Shown: positions 57,890-64,000 of the stretch, one piece after another
How the letters are laid out: each line of letters starts with the position of its first letter
How positions within the stretch are numbered: position 1 is the first letter of the stretch
Assembly: GCF_010093595.1 (NCBI RefSeq)
Contig: NW_022985438.1
Coordinates: 1,760,785 to 1,824,784 of the forward strand
Direction of reading: 5' to 3'
DNA: 64,000 bases
Origin: Mytilinidion resinicola
Lineage: Eukaryota; Ascomycota; Dothideomycetes; Mytilinidiales; Mytilinidiaceae
Notes under the pieces: model-generated
Database searches by the model: none
Seen by the model: the letters and a program-made list of their open reading frames with translations, nothing else
Told to the model about the DNA's origin: nothing
Made by a program: the position numbers and the translations under genes

Positions 57890-58844
57890 GGTGTTGGAGA
57901 TGTACGGGATGAGTAGTTGGATGGACGCCAAGCGAGGTGTGGTGCCGGGGTGCAGGACGAAGCGGCAAGTAGGTACTAGTCGAACGAATGTGGGCTGGCA
58001 GCAAGCGGATTTATACAACGGGAGGGTGCAGCGGGATGGATGGCGAGGGAGGAGAATGCTTGGAGTCACAGACCGAACTATAAAGCAACGGCATTGGAGA
58101 ATAGCCTCAGTAGATGGACATGCTTCATGTATTTTTACAATTGGTGCGGCGGTGTGGTGGCAGCAGACTGCAGAAAGACGTTAGGAAGCTGGGACGAGGC
58201 AGACTCGGAAATGACAAGTGCATGGTGGTGGCACGCCGGGCGGCAGCGCCAAAGCGACCGGCCTCCGTTCTCGAAGGGACCCAGTGAAGTGAGGCTGCGC
58301 CAGGTTAGCAGACATGTCGCGCAGACGCAGAGCGGAGCGCGCGAGGGAGCGGAGAGAATGCTGGCGGCGGCCTGGAGCATCCTGGAGCCATGCCCTGGCG
58401 GCATGTCATAGCGCGACCCGACAGAATGGCACCGGATGGGGGGGGTGTGCCAGATTGCGCCAAGCCGCTGCTCCGCCAACTTAGCCGCAATCGCCCCATG
58501 TGCTCTGGCCCCTGCATAGAGCCTTGTGCCAGCGTCGAAGCGCGCTGCTGGGGAGGGAGGATCCGCGGTTGGTTGCCATGGGCCCCATGCTGCCGCAAAG
58601 TCTGCGATCGTTGCATTTGATACCATGTACAGTTGCGCGCGCAGGCGCCAGATCGTTGCACCCAGCAATGCAGAGACAGCGCGAAAGACAAATGAAAAGG
58701 CAGCACGCGGGTGGCATGCCGTTGGAATGTTTTCTGACGCTCCCCGACGCTCCTCGATATTCCTTGATGCCCTGATACCATGATGCCTTGATGCCTCGAT
58801 GCTTTTGGTGCCCTGATGCGCCTATGCCTCCTCTCCCTAAGCAC
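57890..58844. other. Intergenic region between zinc-finger gene and TRP channel gene
   Basis: Holds the zinc-finger promoter and the 3' UTR of the channel gene. It contains a degenerate short repeat near 58755-58835. Frames of 120-180 codons on the minus strand overlap each other and show no family signal. Confidence 0.5.
58755..58835. repeat. Degenerate short tandem repeat, TGATGCCY units
   Basis: TGATGCC-like words recur about every 10 bp (CTTGATGCCCTGATACCATG, then ATGCCTTGATGCCTCGATGC) just downstream of the TRP channel stop. The units vary, as in an ageing minisatellite. Confidence 0.65.
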
Positions 58845-61800
58845 CTACTCCGCGTCTGAAGGGGTGGTCCCTTGCTGGCCCTGGAGCTGCCCGACCATGG
58901 CAGTGAGCTGCTCTACTTGCGAATTGAGGTGGATGACCAATGATCTCAGCTGCGCATCGCCGTCGGACGTGCCCGTCGCCGTGTGCGGCCGATACCTAGC
59001 GGGTGATCCGCCTAGGTGCCCGTCGAGCGAGGCTTGGACGCCCGTTGCTGCCGCCAACGGACGCGGAGAATTAAGCGATGACTTCAGCGGTGGCCGTTTC
59101 TTGGAAGGCGACGTCTCGGGGCCGCCCATCGACAGCGAAGTCGACGGGGCCTGCGCTCGACTCATCCAGTAGTCCTGTCCATGCTCATACGCCCAGATTG
59201 CGGCAACGAACGGGAAATGTGTCCCCTTGAGCAGGACAATGCGTGCACTCCTCAGTCGCTCGGCGGGCAGCACGAGTCGGAGGGGCCGAAGCAGGAGTGC
59301 GATCAGGTTCTGCGGCGCCAGTCAGTTCAGGGCTCGACAATATGTTCGGTAGTAGTGTCGGGCAGGCCATGGAGCTAGGAAGGGCTTTCAGATTGAAGCA
59401 ACGAATAGGACCAGGAGCTATGCACCGCCAACTCGACATCATCGAGGTCCTCAGCCTCAGCTACTCGAGCCGGGTGGGGCGACGGTGTGGAGAACTACGG
59501 GACCTATCCAGTCTGCCTTGAGACCTCGCCACAGGACTTGGAGTAGCTCTCCGAGCAGACGGCATCTCGCGACCGCCAGTCGCGATTCGAGGCTATGCAG
59601 CGGTCTCTGGGCGGCCGGGGGCTATCTCGACGTTTCAAGTGTTGCTGAAAATAGGGACTCACCAGCGGCGGCAGATAGTACGTCAGGCGATTCGAAGTCG
59701 ACGCCTCCAACACATAAACCGAATATCTGGTAAACATGCGGTCAGTGCTTGTGCGGTGAGGCCAGCCTGGAGGGGACGTACATGTAGAGATACTCGTCAC
59801 GTGCGTGGTCAAGAACCTACAACAGCGGTTAGCGCATTTCTATTTTCAGCGTGGTCCTCGACTGGCACACCGCGATATGGGCCAGGGCCGAGGATCGCGT
59901 TCGGCGGTCGCACGGCCGGGAGTGTCGGATGGCAGCCCGAAAGCCTGAGGTTGAAGAGTGACGATGCAGGAAGTCGGCGCGCAGCAGAGTGAGGCTGGGG
60001 GGTGTTTGCAGACAGGGGTGGTGCTCGAGACGAAACGTCTCGTCCAATCGATTTTGCCAAGACCACATTTTCGCTTGCAAGCCACCTTTTCGCGTGAAAG
60101 AAGTTTCCGCGCTATCCTTACCTTGGTCAGGCTGTTTGACAGCAGCGATATTAGCGACGTGATGAGCAGAATGTTGGTTAAAGCAACGAAGATGAGCTGC
60201 GGCCCCGGTCAGCGGATCAGAAATGCATGTGGTGACCGTGTGCCATGGACTGCATACCATGACGGGTGGACCGAACAACGGGGAGCTGGAACACCAATTA
60301 GCACACGATGAACATGAGGCCGCGTATCCGTTCTGAATGAGGCTTTACATCTCTTGCGCCACATCCTGTGCTCGCACTGTTAGCCACTGCACTCTCGTGA
60401 CCGCAGCTATGCGTCCGGGCCATGGGTTCACTCACAAATCCTAGATAGCTTGACCTGTCGAGCATTAGCGATCAGCGGTCACTAGAGAAACGGAGCACTG
60501 CCACACTCACCCGAAAAAGACTTTGATCAATATCCAGGACATTTCATTGGGCTTGATCTGGTCCCGAGCCAGTAGCGTGAATGTCGTTAGGAAGCCTACG
60601 TGCATAAGCGTCATAGCCATACCGTTGCCCGAGCGGTGTGGCCTACCGAGATAGAGGATTACCACCAAGGAAAGGAACTTGCAAAAGTCCTTTGTCTGCA
60701 GATCGGTCAGTGTCGGTCAAGGCCACCGCCGGAGGCTCCTAGGCCCACTCACCATCTCTTTTAGGCATGGAATCTACTCAATGTCAGCCAGTGCTCTGGG
60801 TTGGCTGGAGATAGCACCGATGCAGCCGGGCGCCCTGAATGCTGTGCCACTCTCGCCTGGAACACCCCTGACTTGTTCCGGCCACTCGTACAGTAGACAA
60901 TAGACACAGCAACTCCGAGCAGTTCAGGGAGATTCAAGGTACAAAGCATCAACCGCTGACTCACCAGTGTGCCAAAATAGGGGTTCAAGCTCAACAAAGA
61001 GAATATCCTAGCGAACGTCAGTGCGATACCTACGCAAAGTGGTTGCGTACGACAGGAGACTTACCTAGGAATCAGGAGTAGAGCCTCCAATGCCAGTATG
61101 TCGAAAGCCATGTCTACCAGATCACTCGAATGTATGGATAACCCAACGATCCCTTCCATGTCAGTACTGGGCAAGCAGCTCATAAAAACCGCTGACTTAC
61201 TAAGGACGAGAAATGCCGCGCCGAAAGCGACGATACCCAAATCCCAAACGAACCAGAAATCCGTTGTGTAAAAGGAAGTCTGTCCGGCATCCTGGATCTC
61301 ACCAAACTCGTCATACGCAAAGCCGGCTATCCAGATATACAGGAGAATCTCCGCCGGGGTGATGTGGGTATAGCTCCGCTGGACAAGGACTGCGTAGTAA
61401 AGCAGGAGAAATGTGGCGAAGAACAGTGTCTCGAACGTTTTGAGATATCTAGGAACCCGGAGTCTACAGAATGGGTCGGCGCGCCTTCGCTCCGGTCAGC
61501 AGTGCAACAACAAGGGATGCATACGGAAACACAGGAGATTCTACTCATCAACGTACCTACGGTTGTACCGCTTCGCTTCCTTGACGGAGTCGAATCTTAG
61601 CGTTTCCCAAAACACGATATCGCCCTTGCGAGGTTAGTACTGTGACCGAATCTAAAGGGCATCTGGAGCTAACTTACCCGCCATATGCCATCGATGATTC
61701 TCTGAATGACCCGTTGGCTAAGAAATTTCTTCGAGCCGGATACTGCGGCGATTTCCAAGGCACTCAGGTTGACGAATTGATTGGTGAACTCGTCACCTTG

Positions 61801-62925
61801 TGCAGCGGCTGTGACTTCAGTCACACTGTCGGTTCCCAAACGTCGATGTCCATTCGTCCTATTGAACTCATCCAAAAGCGGCGTGTCCTCGTTGGCCACA
61901 TTTGATGCTCTTTGGCCGTTGGTTCGAGCTAACGTTCCGGATTCTGGGTCTTGCTCATGTGGTGTTGCCGGTCCCAATGGAGGCAGCTCGTACAAGAGAA
62001 ATTCGATGGCTTCGCGTTCAGATAGGTGAGTGACAAAACGCCATGCTACTATCTCGCAAGCATACCCTCTAGCTTCGTTGACCCCTCTGTCGTCGTCGGA
62101 ATCCAGCGCCGAAAAATGTGTCTTCAGAGCTCTGTGACCGTTAGCCTTGCAAGGTCGGATCGAAAAGGTTTGCGCATCATCAAAGGCATGATGTTTTGTC
62201 ATGGACCTGTGTACGCTCTTCTGAGTTTAATATCTTTTCTGGTATGCGCGTGTATCACTCCTTCAAGTGAAACACTGTCTAAACACCGCAGTCGGTGGTG
62301 GCCCGTGGGCTTAGAGGAGTGTTCCAAATGATGAGTTTACGACTTGTTCAGATGTTTGAAGATAGATCACAGACATCAAAACGCCACCACACAACAGTAC
62401 ACAGGTCTATGACGAGGCGGTGTATGCAGCAGTAAGTATGAAGAAATTCACCTACAGAAGTGCTGACACGATAGCAGGATGATGGATTTCGTCAGAGAGA
62501 TACTTGATCAAGGGCGACAAGACAATTCCTTTCGGAATTGACCGTAGTTCTTCGAAGGTATACGGAGCTTCGACCGCCTCAGCAAAGTAGCTATTGAGGC
62601 CATGGTTAGCAGAGTCTAAAAGAAAGATGTAGGGCAATTGTTCTGTCCTTTCATATGTCTCCCGTTGAATGAACACGGATCTCCTTCCGCGATCTGATCA
62701 ATGCATTCAAGTTTTGGACTCGTTGAAAAAAGAAAGAATGCTTCGTGAGAGATTTTCATGAACGCATTGAACATGTGTAGAAGGCAAGAAGTCAATGGAG
62801 GCTCTGATGCAAAGTACTTACAATGAAAGCTTCTCGACGAGGTCAGAGAAGGGTTCGTCGTCGCTGATGGCTGGCACCTCGAGAACGTGCTCAGGCCACA
62901 TGGGGGTTGTTGGTCGAGAAGCCAT
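58845..62925 (-). CDS. YVC1: YVC1-like TRP-family cation channel
   Basis: Yvc1 releases Ca2+ from the vacuole in response to membrane stretch and osmotic shock. The gene has many short exons. Exon 1 is 62925-62822 (MASRPTTPMWPEHVLEVPAI), exon 2 is 62590-62456 (AVEAPYTFEELRSIPKG) and exon 3 is 62131-61678 (VNEARGYACEIVAWRFVTHL; SEREAIEFLLYELPP). Splice phases match across these. Then come membrane helices, for example ETLFFATFLLLYYAVLVQRS, FWFVWDLGIVAFGAAFLVL and SSDLVDMAFDILALEALLLI. Later exons carry FLTTFTLLARDQIKPNEMSW, LIFVALTNILLITSLISLLS and YIYSVYVLEASTSNRLTYYL. The C-terminal exon is RIVLLKGTHFPFVAAIWAYE, a family signature, then a disordered tail and a coiled coil (LRSLVIHLNSQVEQLTAMVG). 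Middle exon boundaries are approximate. Confidence 0.82.
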
Positions 62926-63530
62926 GATGGGCTACGGCTGCAGCATTGCCAGAAGATTAGGTTTCGACGAGAACGAAGCCATCAAAGGCAGAGACACGCG
63001 TGAAATCGAGACTGACGTCGTCACGTCGTGATGAAAAGCAAGTCGCGTTACAAAGGGTGCGGCTGAGTGCATATTCACCTTACATAAGCCGTCCACCAAA
63101 ACCAGAACACAGCCGTGCATCAACACCAACAGCACAATAAATTTCCTTTTTTTGGAATTGTAACATTTACACCTCAACACAACTATTCCTCTTCTCCGCG
63201 ACTTAATAACTTGTCGTATGGCCGAGATAGAGAACTGAGAAGTGACTCGTTTGCGGTCGTTTTGATGTTCCTCGCCTCGCGTAGCTGGTGGGGTCGTGAA
63301 TATGCACTCGGCCGCAACCTTTGTAATTCCACCAGGCTATTACGTTTGCGGCCGAAAATTACCCGATGGCACGTGCACTGTAAATCAGCGTCCATCCGAA
63401 CGTCTTTCAAACACTGGCATCAGAAGCTTCTTATTGCATTGAAAAGCAATCAACTCCATCCGCTGCGATATGGTGGTCGTGACGGCTACATAGGGGTCAT
63501 CTGCTGCTCCTCACCTGTTGTCAAGCCACC
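62926..63530. promoter_or_regulatory. Divergent promoter region, TRP channel and right-edge gene
   Basis: About 600 bp between two divergent start codons. A 142-codon plus-strand frame inside (63115-63543) shows no family resemblance and I reject it. Confidence 0.5.
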
Positions 63531-64000
63531 ATGTCTGACATAACTTCAGACGCAACCACCTTGCTAACCTCGTCATCCACTAACGTGTTTACTACTGTCG
63601 ATGCAGCTACTTTCGAAGCATACCAAAACGCCATATCCCGCATTCCTCGTGAAAGGCCGAGAAGATTGCGGCAACGTAACCAAGCAGCTAGTTCGGACCT
63701 TCCACTCGAAGGTACTGACGGAGAAAGACTTGACCTCCCACAAGATAACGTTACCGGTCCAGCTCGACGCCTGGGGCATAGCACAGGATCTGTCCGTCTT
63801 GCTGATATTCAGCATGATCATATAGCTGGCGAAACTGTACCATCTGAGGTGCCGACCGTGGACTACTCCGTCTATCGAAACAGCAATTTAGGGCGGACTG
63901 TCACTGTCGTGTATGAATCGAGCATCAACAGTGGCGGCAAATCTATCTCTCACCTTCAACGTACTGGGTTCGAAGAAGGCGGTATCCAAAAGGAAGCTCG
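63531..64000 (+). CDS. Partial gene, unrecognised product (5' part, continues beyond window)
   Basis: ATG at 63531 in a good context (CCACCATGTCTG) opens a frame that runs 156 codons to the window edge without a stop. It begins MSDITSDATTLLTSSSTNVF, then a basic patch (RIPRERPRRLRQRNQA), and a segment TVDYSVYRNSNLGRTVTVVY near the edge. The N-terminal part is Ser/Thr- and charge-rich, and probably disordered. I do not recognise a family from this portion. The absence of stops, the Kozak-like start and the ordinary codon composition support a real gene. Confidence 0.6.
   Translation, partial: MSDITSDATTLLTSSSTNVFTTVDAATFEAYQNAISRIPRERPRRLRQRNQAASSDLPLEGTDGERLDLPQDNVTGPARRLGHSTGSVRLADIQHDHIAGETVPSEVPTVDYSVYRNSNLGRTVTVVYESSINSGGKSISHLQRTGFEEGGIQKEA

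Noticed and set aside
58135..58844. Minus-strand frames of 177 and 179 codons
   Set aside because: They overlap each other in different frames, are Arg/Ala/His-rich and lie in the promoter of the zinc-finger gene; no conservation signal seen.

Overview
This window is nuclear DNA from a filamentous ascomycete (Pezizomycotina). The gene content, the multi-exon genes with introns of about 50-60 bp carrying GTRNGT donors and CTAAC/CTAAT branch sites, and the fungus-specific families (GH72 glucanosyltransferase, ANP1 mannosyltransferase, Git3-type GPCR, FRE ferric reductase, EXO84, PROPPIN) all point there. A Dothideomycete is my best guess, but this is inference only. There is no bacterial, viral or organellar DNA, and I saw no CRISPR array, intact transposon or biosynthetic cluster.

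Layout. 0.7-2.4 kb: GPI-anchored GAS/GEL glucanosyltransferase (-). 3.4-8.5 kb: GEA/GBF1 ARF-GEF (-). 9.1-10.9 kb: ANP1 Golgi mannosyltransferase (-). 12.5-12.9 kb: a newly inferred 91-residue three-exon gene (+). 13.4-14.5 kb: exosome subunit MTR3 (+). 15.1-15.7 kb: TOM20 (-), divergent from EXO84 (16.0-18.2 kb, +). 18.5-19.8 kb: Myb/SANT-like protein (+). 20.3-21.2 kb: RAB6/YPT6 (-). 22.0 kb: tRNA-Val(AAC). 22.5-23.95 kb: NOP53 (+). 24.1-25.8 kb: ARC1-type tRNA-binding cofactor (-). 26.0-27.5 kb: GAL10 epimerase (-). 27.7-28.6 kb: a tandem array of degenerate tRNA-like repeats. 29.4-31.3 kb: SUN-domain protein (+). 32.2-33.1 kb: ubiquitin C-terminal hydrolase (+). 33.9-36.2 kb: Git3-like GPCR (+). 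36.4-37.5 kb: scavenger decapping enzyme DCS1 (-). 38.2-40.2 kb: ferric reductase (-). 41.2-41.9 kb: DNA polymerase delta small subunit (+). 43.0-45.4 kb: PPS1 phosphatase (-). 47.3-48.4 kb: JmjC/TYW5-like protein (-). 49.1-50.7 kb: ATG18 (+). 51.6-52.8 kb: PI31 proteasome regulator (+). 52.8-56.5 kb: a gene-poor stretch. 56.5-57.9 kb: C2H2 zinc-finger protein (-). 58.8-62.9 kb: YVC1-like TRP channel (-). 63.5 kb to the right edge: the 5' part of an unrecognised gene (+).

The genes are mostly single-copy housekeeping genes with no shared pathway cluster. Several serve the secretory and cell-wall route (GAS, GEA, ANP1, EXO84, YPT6), RNA processing (MTR3, NOP53, DCS1) or tRNA biology (ARC1, the TYW5-like protein). 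Most coding regions had to be assembled across introns by hand, using splice signals and family conservation. Boundaries given to the base were read from the sequence, and those marked 'about' are approximate. The least explained elements are the tRNA-like tandem array at 27.7-28.6 kb, the small spliced gene at 12.5 kb, the presequence-like extension of ARC1, and the open-ended gene at the right edge.
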